A stretch of DNA of 64,000 nucleotides from assembly GCA_949751835.1 (NCBI GenBank), contig CATKHK010000036.1, positions 361,953 to 425,952 on the forward strand. Reading direction: 5' to 3'. This stretch comes from Blepharisma japonicum (lineage: Eukaryota > Ciliophora > Heterotrichea > Heterotrichida > Blepharismidae). Under the pieces are notes generated by a model. The model was not told the origin of the DNA, did no database searches, and worked only from the letters and a program-made list of their open reading frames with translations. Positions 53,558 to 64,000 of this stretch are shown here, one piece after another; position 1 is the first letter of the stretch; each line of letters begins with the position of its first letter. A program made the translations under genes and the position numbers.

Positions 53558-56179
53558 TTATTTATCAAGTAAAACTCTATACCCACACCAATTCCAAAGT
53601 GTATGGCCTTTTTCTTCTTCCATATAGCTCATAAGTGTTTCGCATGGTCCATCTCTCTCCCCTTTAATCTCCTGCGCATTAATAAATTCTTGCATTGCCT
53701 GATCTCATTCCCCAAGAAAATAATGATTCAGTGCTTTTGCAAACACACTTATAAATTTTTTACTGACTCCCGCTTTCATCAATTTCAGATCTTCATCATC
53801 ATCTCATAAATTGCAAACTGAATAATCTCCATTTTTACATTGGAATAGCATTTTTTCTCTTGAGATTCTTGCTAGAACTCTTTCATGCTTTAATTCTTCA
53901 TGATTGAATGATTTTTCTGCTACTGGTGCTAGATTGCACAAGTTCAAATCGCATGTAAAAAGCTCAATAGGTTCTTTGCTACCTTTGACAGTTACTCTAT
54001 CAATTTTTCGGAACTTGGATTTCGTTACGTTTGAACAAAGATTGTATAAAGCGTCGCTTATGAGCAATGGAACTCCAAACTGCTTTGTAGCTGCCTCAAG
54101 CCTGGAAGCTAAGTTTACGTTCGGTGATAAATAAGAAGCATCAATTTTAAATTCACTTCCAATGGCTCCTTCTATGGCCCATCCTTGGTGCATGCCAAAT
54201 CCCATTTTGACAGCATACCCAGGCATCCTTTCAAGAAGACTAGGATTTTGCTTATATTTCAATATCCTTTCGCTTTTATTGATTTCAGCTATGATTTTAA
54301 CAAAACTTATTACAGCCATGTCAGCTATTTCTTTAACCATGATATTTCTATGTAGAATTTTGCCTTCAGGATTTTTTGGGTCATCCTTTATGGCTTCTTC
54401 AGGAAATTTCCAACAAAGTAAAAACGCATCTCCAATGTTTTTATTAGCAGTCCCTGAATATTTATCGACAAAACTATGAACAATATAAGCAATTTCATTA
54501 ACGAAACTCAATACTTTTTCTTGGAGAACTTCTGTAGTATCAGTAAAATTTCTTATATCACAAAACCCAAATATGCAAATTGTGTATTTTCCAGGAATCA
54601 TAGGATCGACTTCTCCCCCTCCTCTCTGTATATTTAAAGCTATTATCTCTGATCCAGCTTCTCCAAACCCTAATGCAAGGAGTAACCCAATTTTCGTTAT
54701 GGTTTCTTCTAGAAATGCAGTTTCCATTGATTCAATTTTTTTATTCTTTTTTATTCCAGTAATTTCATTGATAACTGCATCTCTTTCTTCTTTTTGTGCA
54801 GCTGAAAGTGGATTTTCTGCTATTCTTGATATTTTTTCTATCATATTTTCTAAAGGAGTCAAAAGGATCTTCTGAAAGTCATTTGATAGAAAAGCTATTG
54901 CTGCCATGATAATTAAGCATAAATAAATTGTTTGCAAAACATTGAGTTTCGCTTCCAACTGAGATTTACCTCTAAGATCAAAAACAGCAAAGCATGAATA
55001 ATAGTAAAAGTGTGTTGTATTATATACATAAGCATAAGCTTTTTCTGAATTTCTTAGTTCTTTTGGGTCAACTCTTGTTGCTCATTTTTTCCTGTTCTTT
55101 ACCTCTAAATAAATTAATGGATAAATACTGTCTTTGTGCTTTTCTATATAATTATTCCAAGCTAATAAAAATGATGCATGATTATGTCCGACTTTATCAA
55201 GGACATCAATTCCATACTGATAGGAAGAATTTTGGTCTTCATAAAGCGATGACTTAAAAACTGGCATGACTACTATGATAACTAAAACCAAAAAAAGAAC
55301 TCTCTTAATAGTAATTTCTTTTAAGGCCTTTCCTATATTACTTTTTTCGATTTCAACATCCTCAATTGTATCGTTTACCTCTATTTTAACTTGATTCTCG
55401 TCTGGAAGGATTTCTGCTAGTGTTGTCATTATCGCTGAGTTTTCATGATTTTTATCTGAAACTGCTGAAGAAAAAGAACGGGAAGCAGAACCCGGACCAT
55501 CACTTAAACTATCTGGAGGAGACCTTTCGCCAATTGGTGGAATTGTAATTATATTTTCCTTAAAAAATTTTTCATTTTGCCGTCTGAGCTCGGGCCTTTT
55601 CCTTCGGGCTGCATTTTTGATAGCTTTAGCTATTTTAAATAATGTTGCAACTCTTATGAGTCGAATAACTCTAACAATTCTTATGATTCTTGCACCTTTT
55701 CCAGCTTGGCGAGCTGTTGCAGTTTTATCTGCTTGATTAGGCTTGCCATCGTCACTGATTCCAAGCATTGAATTTCAAATCCAGCCAACATCGAAGGCCA
55801 TCGTTATCGTTGCAATAATATCAAGCCAAAAATAAAAACTGTTGAAGTAGTTGTCTCTTGAAATAGAAGATAAGATAATTTCAACACCAAAAAAAGATAG
55901 GCAAATAGTAGTCATTGTGTAAAAATCTTCATCGACACTCATTGGCGTAGCTCAAAGTCTAATGTCATCAGCAAATAGGGCTCATAATGTTAGCATCATC
56001 ATAAAAGTTTGTACAACTCAATGATCCAACGCTTTTGATAGGCACACTTTTCATTTTGGCTTTGATTTTTCGTTGTTTTTGGGAGATATTGTAAAGGCCT
56101 TATTATGATTATCACTGGTATCAATTATTGTGTTTCTGAAACGAGTTTGATTTCTTTCAAATTCAATGAGACCATTCAT
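53558..56179 (-). CDS. Class III nucleotide cyclase fused to an N-terminal voltage-sensor-like domain, 873 aa
   Basis: ATG at 56177-56179, TAA at 53558-53560. Residues ~45-190 resemble a voltage-sensor domain: several hydrophobic helices, then an S4-like helix (R-I-I-R-I-V-R-V-I-R-L-I-R-V) with basic residues every third position. No K-channel pore signature is seen. A further membrane helix (~255-275), an extracellular segment and another helix (~410-430) precede the cyclase domain (~530-730). That domain has F-C-D-I-R-N-F-T (metal Asp), N-K-N-I-G-D-A-F-L (second metal Asp, Lys for base choice) and Y-L-S-P-N-V-N-L-A-S-R. The tail ends in W-C-G-Y-R, as in other ciliate adenylyl cyclases. ATP specificity is inferred. 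Confidence 0.85.
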
Positions 56180-56821
56180 GCTGAGCTTAGATTAATTATC
56201 CATGAAACTGTCGAGAAAACTTCAATTTACTTAGTTTATTAATTATCGAAAATTTCTATTATTTTCCGAAAAGAAACTGAAATAGTTATTGTGCTGCTGC
56301 ATTTTGTTTAAATCTCGAATTTACTTCATAATATAGATGATTTACTTATTGAGATATTTTATCATTTAAATAATACTTTCTTCTAGCAATTTGTAAGAGC
56401 ATTCTAATAAGCAAAAAATATATTCAATAAAGGAAGAAGTTTTTTAATACCTATTAATTTGATTTGCATATTAAAAATTTGATATATTGCGAGTTTAATT
56501 TATTAAATATTAATAAAATTGATTGATAGAGAAACTTACTCATAAAATATCAGTTCATGATAGAGCTAATTTTATAAATATCAATTTTCTCTAAGGCTAT
56601 TCTTCAATAAAAGTTATGAAGGTATCTAATTAGTTTGTATACGGCAAACTTATGAAGATTAATATATATATGAATTAAATTGTCGGTATGTTTTGGCTGT
56701 CAATTAATCCAAAAATTAATTTAATTTCATTTCCATGAAAGGTGATTCTGTCAAGCTTTTACAAAACTAAAAAAAGATTATCAAAGCGCAATAACTTAAC
56801 TATTATAATGAATTTATTATC
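56180..56821. other. AT-rich spacer, no gene seen
   Basis: 642 bp between two minus-strand genes, very AT-rich. I see no gene, RNA or repeat that I can support. Confidence 0.5.
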
Positions 56822-59800
56822 TTATTCTGGTTCAACCTTTCTACTCAAACGAGCATTAGATACAACTGTATCACCTTCTGTAGCGAACATGTTGAATATC
56901 TGCTCCAGAGTAGTTTGGCTTAAAGAGTATTCACTGATATTTAATTGATCCTTGTGACTCTCAATAAGCCCAAAGATATCACCAATACTTATATTATTCC
57001 CCTTCTCAACTCTAAATTTGAAAGAGGTCCCGTAATGCTCAATGAGGCTCAGTTCTGAAAAGTGGTGCTTGAGTCATTTATATATAGCTGAACCATAATT
57101 TTCTATAATTACCCATTCAACTAATGTTTTGACGTCAATAAACTTCTTTTCGTTTAACTCCTCTCTTATATGAGATCCTGAGCCTCCTTTGCAAATTTCA
57201 TCTATAAGCTGCTGGCTTTTAAGAGCCGTGAGCGCACTGAGTAAGCTTTCTTCAAAAACGTTCTCTCCCGGTGCAGCTTTGTAGACTTTATGAATCATGC
57301 GAGTGATTTCTTCTTCGCTAGGGTATTTTACTTTTAAGAAAAACTCATAGCCTGAGCCGAATTTATTCTTGATATGAGTAGCAGTGCCATAGCAGCGCAA
57401 CCTGCCGGCAACCATGATTGCCATACTATTGCAGAGAGCTTCGGCTTCGTCCATGGAGTGGGTCGTTAGGATGATGCTCACTTTCTGAGATTTGATGTTG
57501 TTGATCACTTTCCACATATTTTTGCGTGCTTCTGGGTCCATCCCTGCACTTGGCTCATCTAAGAAGACAACTGGAGGGTTGCCTATGCAAGCGATAGCTA
57601 CTGAGAGTTTTCTTTTATTACCACCACTTAGGTTTCCTGATCTGACATTTGCGTATTTTTCTAAGCCCATATCACTTAGCTGCTGTGCAACAAATTTAGG
57701 TATTAAACTCCTAGGGATGCCTTTAATTTTGGCATAAAGTCTTAAATGCTCAGTAGGGGTAAGCAATTCAGTTAAAGCATCAAATTGAGGGCAGTAACCA
57801 ATGTTATACCTTGCCTCTGATAAATTGGTGACTACATTGCAGCCATTGATATATGCCTGACCTTTAGTTGGGCCATATTCTCCAGTCAAGATCCTAAATG
57901 TAGAGGTTTTCCCTGCTCCGTTGACTCCAAGCAATGCAAATGCTTCTTGAAATGGGACTATAAACGAAATTTCTTGAATTGCAGTTTTTACGTCACTCTT
58001 GCTCCATCTACTCCCATAAATTTTTCTGATCCCTGAAACTTTCACTGCTACTTCTTTAGGACTTGTATTTGCACAAACTTCTTTCATTCTTTCGACATCA
58101 TCATCTGGCTTGTATTCATTTTCTCCAGGGTCTCTAACTGATCCTATGCTTCTGAGATATTGGTTGTGGCCAAGCCATTCTATTAAAACCAGAGCCAGAA
58201 TCCCACCTCCTGCATGAAGCACCAAAAAGAAAGCATCTGCTCCTGCAACATCCCATGCTAAAGGTGCTTGAACTTTTTCGCTGTTTAATGATGCATAAGC
58301 ATCCCTATTCGATATATTCATGATGCCAAAAGAAAAACAGAAAATTGGTGAAATGCCCCTTAGAGGCCACTGCATAACATTTGCCACACTTAAAGTCCCT
58401 TTATTATTGATTCTCAATATCCAAATCATAATGGCAGCAATTCCTCCTGATATCAAGCTAAAAATAAAGACGTAGAATTGCGCTATAGAGTAGCTCTTAA
58501 ATAGAAAACTACAAGCATAAGTGTGAGGGCAAATCGCAAGGCCAAATAGCAAGAAAATCACTCATGTGGCTTGATAAAGCTCACTATTTTCAGTCAGGCT
58601 TTTAAGTCCAAATCCTTCTATCATAAGTACTGATAATATACAAGGAACCATGTATTTCAGCAAATCCCAAGTATAGGAAGAAAGCCAATAAGCTGAGATT
58701 GAAACTCCACTCACCAAATGCTGATGCTTCACATTATTTTCTTTTTCCTTTACAATAAAAGTCACAAGCCCTGTGGGGATAAATGCCATCCCAATACCAA
58801 AAATCATGGAGACATAAAATGTTGCTGCGTTCCTTGATAATCCAGCCTGCTTATGGGTTAATGGAAGTGGCCAATTTCGCATTTTTAAGCTGACAGGCTC
58901 TCCAATTGCAGATTGTACGATTGCTTCTCCTATAACGTTTGCAAAAGTTGGAGAGGATTGCATTGCTGTAGTGTTATGGAAAATGGCGACTGAAAATTGC
59001 TTTGTTGCGTTGTTTGCTTGATAGAAATAAAAAGATCCCATTCTATATGGCTTATGGTGTCTTTGGGTATATACGAATTTATCGAAATCTTGAATTGTTG
59101 GAGTATTAGCAGATTCTGTATTTGTCAAGGTTGATGCAGAATGTTGGCTCGCCATGCTATAAACGATAATTTCTTTGGCAGTCGCAGAAGTAACAGGGTC
59201 AATTACAGAGTCTCCCCATAGCACATTTTGAGGAGTATCATATTTCCCAACTGACAAACTTAGTGACTTTTGGCTTTCCCAGAGGCTGACTTTAGTAAGC
59301 AAAATTAATCCTCCCATAATTAAGAGTATTGGCAAGAATATTTCAAGGATGAATCCTTTGAGGTCTCTCCAAGAATAGAGAATCCTTTTTTGAAGTAGTG
59401 CTAAATAATGAGAAAAGAAAAGAAAATGTCTAACTCTGTCTTGAGCGATGTTGAAGTTTTTGGCCTCTTGGGATTCAACTTCAAACTCAGAGCCTTCCCA
59501 AGTTTTTAAGACAATATTTTCTTTGTGCTCTTCACCAGAATCATCAAGCTTTCTGCTTTTTCTTTTTTCCAAAACACTTTCATCGTCACCTCTTGCAACT
59601 CTTAGAAAGACTTCTTCTAGAGTGGTCACTGAAATCCCATAATTTTCTATTTTAAGCTCAGAAGTCTTTTTGTCAATTTCTTTAAAAAGTTCGTTAAATA
59701 TAGAAGATGCAGATAATGGTAGTTGGTAAACTGTTTCTGAAGAAACTTCGCTTAGGACTTCAACATCTGGGACATATTTTTTGATTATATCAGTAATATG

Positions 59801-62149
59801 ATCAGAGTAGTCCTTACTACTAGCTTCAATTCTCCTTACAACGGTCAGATTATAACCAACTCCAAATCTTTTCTTTAAAAATAAAGGACTTCCCAAGCAG
59901 TGAACTTTCCCTTCCGCCATAATTGCAATTCTATCTGCAAGAATATCGGCTTCTTCCATATAATGGGTTGTCAAAATGATGATCCTCCCATTTTTATCAT
60001 TTCTCAGCATGTCCCACATCCTTCTTCTTGCTGACAAATCCATCCCAGAAGTTGGCTCATCAAGCATCACGATCTTTGATCCTCCTATGAGAGCGATTGC
60101 CAGTGAAAGCTTTCTTTTCTGGCCTCCAGACAGGTTTCCAGCCTTAGTGTCTCTTTTATCTTCCAAATCGACTTCTTTTAGCTTTTCATCAATAGCTTCT
60201 TTGATTTCTTGCTTATTGGTCATCCCTTTGAATCTGCTGAACATGTAAAGGTGTTCATAAACTGTTAAATTTTTAAATAGAATGTCATGTTGTGGACAAA
60301 CACCTAAGTTCTTTCTTATTGCAGACATTTCAGAGCTAAAATCATATCCATCTACAGTCATTGTACCAGCTGTTGGCTTAAGAAGCCCTGTGAGCATTGA
60401 TAAAGTGGTAGTTTTTCCTGCTCCATTGTGCCCAAGAAGTGCGAAAATTTGTCCCCTGAACATTTCCAGATCTAGCCCATCTACTGCAATTTTATTGCCG
60501 AAATGCTTTCTTAACCCTCTTACAACCATAGCTTGCCCTGTTTCGATTTGTTTAAGTAGTAAGGGTTCTTCCTTTTCGATTTTATCATTTCGCTCCAACT
60601 CTCTCCTCCTTTTTTCTTCTTCTTCTTTCATGTTTGCGAGTGCCTCCTCACTTAGTCCAGAGTCTGTTCCCTGTTTCCCAATCCAAAAGCTTTTAGTGAA
60701 AGGGAAATACCACTTAAGCGATACTCCATATTGTGATGGAATGACCTTATCGAAATAAAGTGCGAGCACAATATAAATTACTGAGTCAACTAATAGCATA
60801 ATAAATGAAGTCATGACTGTATAATTCTCAAAGGTGTCTCCCCAATTGCTGAAGTCGCTGCCGATTTCATTAGCTTGAAGGTTCAGCAAGGTGTAAAATC
60901 CTTCAGCCATAGCCACAGTATTAAATATTGACAAAGCTGCTTTTGTTCCCTGAGAAGTTGTGCTAGTTATTGCAAACATTGTGAAGAAGGTCATAAAGTA
61001 AATTAAGATCCCAACCAAAATTGCAGTCTTAGCTCTTGAGAAAAAGGAAACGATTAAGAAAGCAAACGCAATGCAAGAAAGTCCATAAAAGAAAAAGAGT
61101 AAGAAAACTAAAAACTTGTCTGAGGCCATAAACAAAGCCCAACCAATAAGAGTAGACAGCCCACTAATGACAAGGAAAATGAGTATATACATAATGATCC
61201 AAGAAAGAAAGTAAGGAGTGTCCCTAAGTCCCATCATTTTCATAGCTTCCTTCACTTTAGTTTCTTTTTCAGTGGCCATCTTATTAATCAGTCTTGATAT
61301 TGGCACCAAGGACGTTATAAACATAAAAAGTCCCAAAGTTCCAGCAAAAGCATTGGTGAAGTTGTCTTCTATATATTTCATCCCATGAAAAGGAACAAAC
61401 CCAAACTGTATGTATCCATCAGACTCCTCTTTGGTTAAAAAGAAGTTATAAATCATATTTTGGATACTCAAAAATCCACTCTCGATGAAATCTTTCTGAT
61501 AAACAGTCATAACACTTTTCTGATAAGTGTTAACAGGTGGGAAAATACTTGTCTGGTAGATGTCATACCAAGATCCATACACAGTTTGATCATTGGGATC
61601 AGTGTCTGTGTAGTTATATCGAATATAGAATGTAGCATTTGGATAGTTCATTTTAATTCCAATTGCAAAGCAAATTTTGGTATGTCCTTTATCGTCATAA
61701 TCTTCATCGGTGACATAGTCGTCAAGCTTGTCCATAGACTTAAATATTAGCGGCTCATGGTAAGTTCCATTACCATTGTTCAAGTATTGAGCGATCTGGG
61801 TCTTTAAATAGGCGGTTAATAATTGGGAGTTAGTATCATTAGTCTCTTGCGCAATGGCCCAAGTCCAGCCATAGGGAATAAGCAGCTGACACCACTCAAA
61901 GGGGTGGGTTTGCTTGTTAGCTAGGTTATATAGCCCTTCTCCACTTGAGTTTTTAGGGCCAACTATCTGAAGATGGTTGAGGTATGATTTGGCGCTAATA
62001 TGTTCAACAGGGCTAGATAGTCTAAGTATCACCATGAAGAAAATGAGGATTACAGGGAACAGGATCTCACAAAGAGACCCACAAAGTTCTCGCTTCCATA
62101 AAAGCCAGTTTTTAAAGAGCAAAGCACGCAGATGACCTGCCAATGTCAT
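56822..62149 (-). CDS. Full-length ABCA-type ABC transporter, 1775 aa
   Basis: Two halves, each with a membrane domain and an ATP-binding domain. ATG at 62147-62149, TAA at 56822-56824, UGA Trp codons at 58562 and 57074 among others. The first NBD (about 540-775) has G-H-N-G-A-G-K-T-T, the signature N-L-S-G-G-Q-K-R-K and L-D-E-P-T-S-G-M-D. The second (about 1380-1610) has G-V-N-G-A-G-K-T-S, N-L-S-G-G-N-K-R-K and L-D-E-P-S-A-G-M-D. The large first extracellular loop and the C-terminal regulatory region are typical of subfamily A lipid exporters. The second membrane domain is complete. All ATPase motifs look intact. Confidence 0.96.
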
Positions 62150-63308
62150 ATTTATTCGACAACTTTATTCTTGGAAATTTCTGCTTTAATTTGGGGAAAA
62201 ATTATTTTAGCTGTTGGAGAAGCAAGTTTTAGCTCTTAGCATACAAATATATTGTCAGCAGATTAAATTGTCCTTGATGCATATCAGCAATATAGATTTT
62301 ATAATTAAGTATATATATTATAGAGAATAAGTGAATTCTTGTCAATAATTACTATTTTTTAAGATAATTGTTTTACTGATAGAACTTTGAATCTGAAAAT
62401 TAATTGATTTGATGAAATAAGTCTTATCTCAGAAATGAAGCTAGTTTTTAAAATAATAGCAACGGCCTTGGAACACTTTGATATGGCCTGGAGAGAAAAT
62501 GCAAATGGTGAATTAATTTTAAAGGCTTTTTTAAAAGATCCAAACGATAAAGCTAAATAAAAGTTAACTTTCAAAGCCTCAAACATAGAAATTTTAAAGA
62601 TTTTGTTTTAAAATCTATTTTTGTACCTTAGCTTCATGATTCAAATATAAGTAATAAAGTTAAGATTTATAGTAAAAATAAATCAAGCAAATCAAAAATA
62701 CCCTTGATTGTTTAACAGTATATTTACTTCTAAATCCAAGAATATTCATCTTTATAACGAGGATATTTAAATATCATTATTTGAAATTATGATAAGATTA
62801 ATAAACATGGTTTGGAATGTGCTCTGGTGCTTACTTATTCAAAATTCTAATGAAATTAAGTATTAAAATCCCCTTAGTCTCAATTATTAGCTATCTTTTT
62901 TATATTCACTGCAAAGCTAGCATAATTTATAAAATATATAAAATTACGGCAAATATTAGCATGAAAAATAATAAAATTTTAATTTTATATTAATTATGAT
63001 AAGTTATGAAAATTAATTAGCAATACTACAATAAAGTGCACTAAATTCCATCATTTTATATAGAACCAAAGATAACTTTTGAAAAATAAATCAATAGATT
63101 TTTTCTGGGCAGAGAAATTCTTAGATGAGATGATAAAAATTAATTTTAAACATAAAATTGATGAAATGAAAGAAAATATCCTTAATATAAAAGTTATTTC
63201 TTTGGTATTTCAAATTGAAGTCTTGTATTTAGATTTAAAATAGATAAATTAAACTTTTAAAGTTTTTAATTTCTTTCCCATTTAATAAATAAATCGATTA
63301 GATTTATA
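62150..63308. other. AT-rich spacer between two ABCA genes
   Basis: 1.16 kb. A 41-codon plus-strand frame at 62435-62560 is the only coding-like stretch and is unassigned. The rest is very AT-rich. No RNA or repeat recognised. Confidence 0.45.
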
Positions 63309-64000
63309 TTAATCTGATTGTACTCTTCTACTCAGCCGAGCATTCGATACAACTACTTCGCCTTCTGTAGCGAACATGTTGAATATTTGCTCAAGCGTCG
63401 TTTGGCTTAAAGAATATTCGCTGATGTTCAAATTATCTTTCATATTCTCTATAAGTCCGAAGATTTCGCCAATACTTTTATTATAGCCTTTCTCTAATCT
63501 GAATTTAAATGAAGTTCCATAGTGCTCAATTAAGCTGACTTCGTTGAATTGCTCTCTGAGCCAATTATAAATAGTTGCTCCATATATTTCTAATATGGCC
63601 CATTCAACTAAAGACTTTAAGTCAACGCAGTGCTTTTCATTTAATTCTTCTCTTATATGAGATCCTGATCCTTGTTTGGAAACCTCATCATAAAGTTGTG
63701 GGCAGTTAAGCTCAGTCAAAGCTCTTAGTACGTTAATATCATCTACTACATCGCCTGGGAGGATATTCTGAACCCTTTGAATATCACGAGAGATCTTATC
63801 TTCACTTGGATATTTGGCTTTCAAGAAAAGTTCATATCCTGAACCGAATTTATTCTTGATATGTGTGGCAGTACCATGGCAGCGTAATCTTCCAGCGACC
63901 ATGATTCCAATAGTATTGCAGAGAGCTTCAGCTTCGTCCATGGAATGAGTTGTCAGAATTATACTAACCTTTTGAGATTTGATGCTATTAATAACTTTCC
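63309..64000 (-). CDS. Second ABCA-type transporter, 3' end only (partial)
   Basis: TAA at 63309-63311; the gene continues beyond the right edge. The visible ~230 residues comprise the end of the second NBD (I-I-L-T-T-H-S-M-D-E-A-E-A-L-C-N) and the C-terminal regulatory region. They match the complete ABCA gene upstream closely, including the shared S-L-S-Q-T-T-L-E-Q-I-F-N-M-F-A-T-E-G and S-N-A-R-L-S-R ends. This indicates a recent tandem duplication in the same orientation. Confidence 0.92.
   Translation of the reverse strand, partial: KVINSIKSQKVSIILTTHSMDEAEALCNTIGIMVAGRLRCHGTATHIKNKFGSGYELFLKAKYPSEDKISRDIQRVQNILPGDVVDDINVLRALTELNCPQLYDEVSKQGSGSHIREELNEKHCVDLKSLVEWAILEIYGATIYNWLREQFNEVSLIEHYGTSFKFRLEKGYNKSIGEIFGLIENMKDNLNISEYSLSQTTLEQIFNMFATEGEVVVSNARLSRRVQSD

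Noticed and set aside
62435-62560. 41-codon plus-strand frame as a small gene
   Set aside because: No homology or context support; kept only as a note in the spacer entry.
1-64000. Minichromosome end or telomere within the window
   Set aside because: No run of telomere-type repeats was seen at either edge or inside.

Overview
The window reads as macronuclear-type DNA of a heterotrich ciliate, most likely Blepharisma or a close relative. Three things in the sequence point there. First, UGA is read through as tryptophan in almost every gene, often exactly where the family has a conserved Trp (CDC45, the kinesin motor, the Myb repeats, the actin-fragmin-kinase-like domain), while UAA and UAG remain stops. 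Second, the only introns I can demonstrate are 15 or 16 nt long (GT...AG): two in a kinesin and four in an NPRL3 homologue. Third, the DNA is AT-rich and gene-dense, with spacers often under 100 bp. Stentor uses the standard code, which argues against it. No telomere repeats, tRNAs, rRNAs, CRISPR arrays or intact transposons were recognised.

Layout. 1-17 kb: a partial TPR-DUSP protein, a spacer, a kinesin, two unrecognised genes and a secreted Cys-rich protein (+). Then a minus-strand run: helical-repeat protein, a long protein with an axonemal-dynein-light-chain-like domain, CDC45, a helix-turn-helix protein, a TTLL3/8-type tubulin glycylase-like ligase and an F-box protein. 17-24 kb: a decayed membrane-protein gene, NPRL3 (GATOR1), a CDC50/TMEM30 flippase subunit, a coiled-coil protein, and a pyruvate-kinase homologue that has lost catalytic residues. 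24-36 kb: five alpha-arrestin-like paralogues (all minus) plus one decayed copy, interrupted by a GH31 glucosidase II alpha gene. 36-44.5 kb: a C2H2 zinc-finger protein, then a compact cluster of a B-box/Kelch-like protein, an ankyrin-2xSAM protein and, head to head with it, a 1460-residue NACHT/STAND ATPase. 44.5-53 kb: hypothetical, actin-fragmin-kinase-like protein, Myb-like factor, coiled-coil protein, eIF3i, a basic low-complexity protein and a stand-alone lysine-ketoglutarate reductase-like protein. 53-64 kb: a cyclase with an N-terminal voltage-sensor-like domain, a full ABCA transporter, and the 3' end of a second ABCA gene.

Functional themes are cilia and cytoskeleton (kinesin, dynein-light-chain-like domain, glycylase, actin-fragmin kinase), membrane and signalling (CDC50, ABCA, cyclase, arrestins), and growth or replication housekeeping (NPRL3, CDC45, eIF3i). 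The locus most worth pursuing as an undescribed system is 37.4-44.5 kb, where a NACHT ATPase and an ankyrin/SAM protein start 18 bp apart in opposite directions.

Limits: gene models were joined by hand across UGA codons and short introns. A 15-nt intron without an in-frame stop would be invisible to this method. All family assignments rest on remembered motifs, not on database searches.
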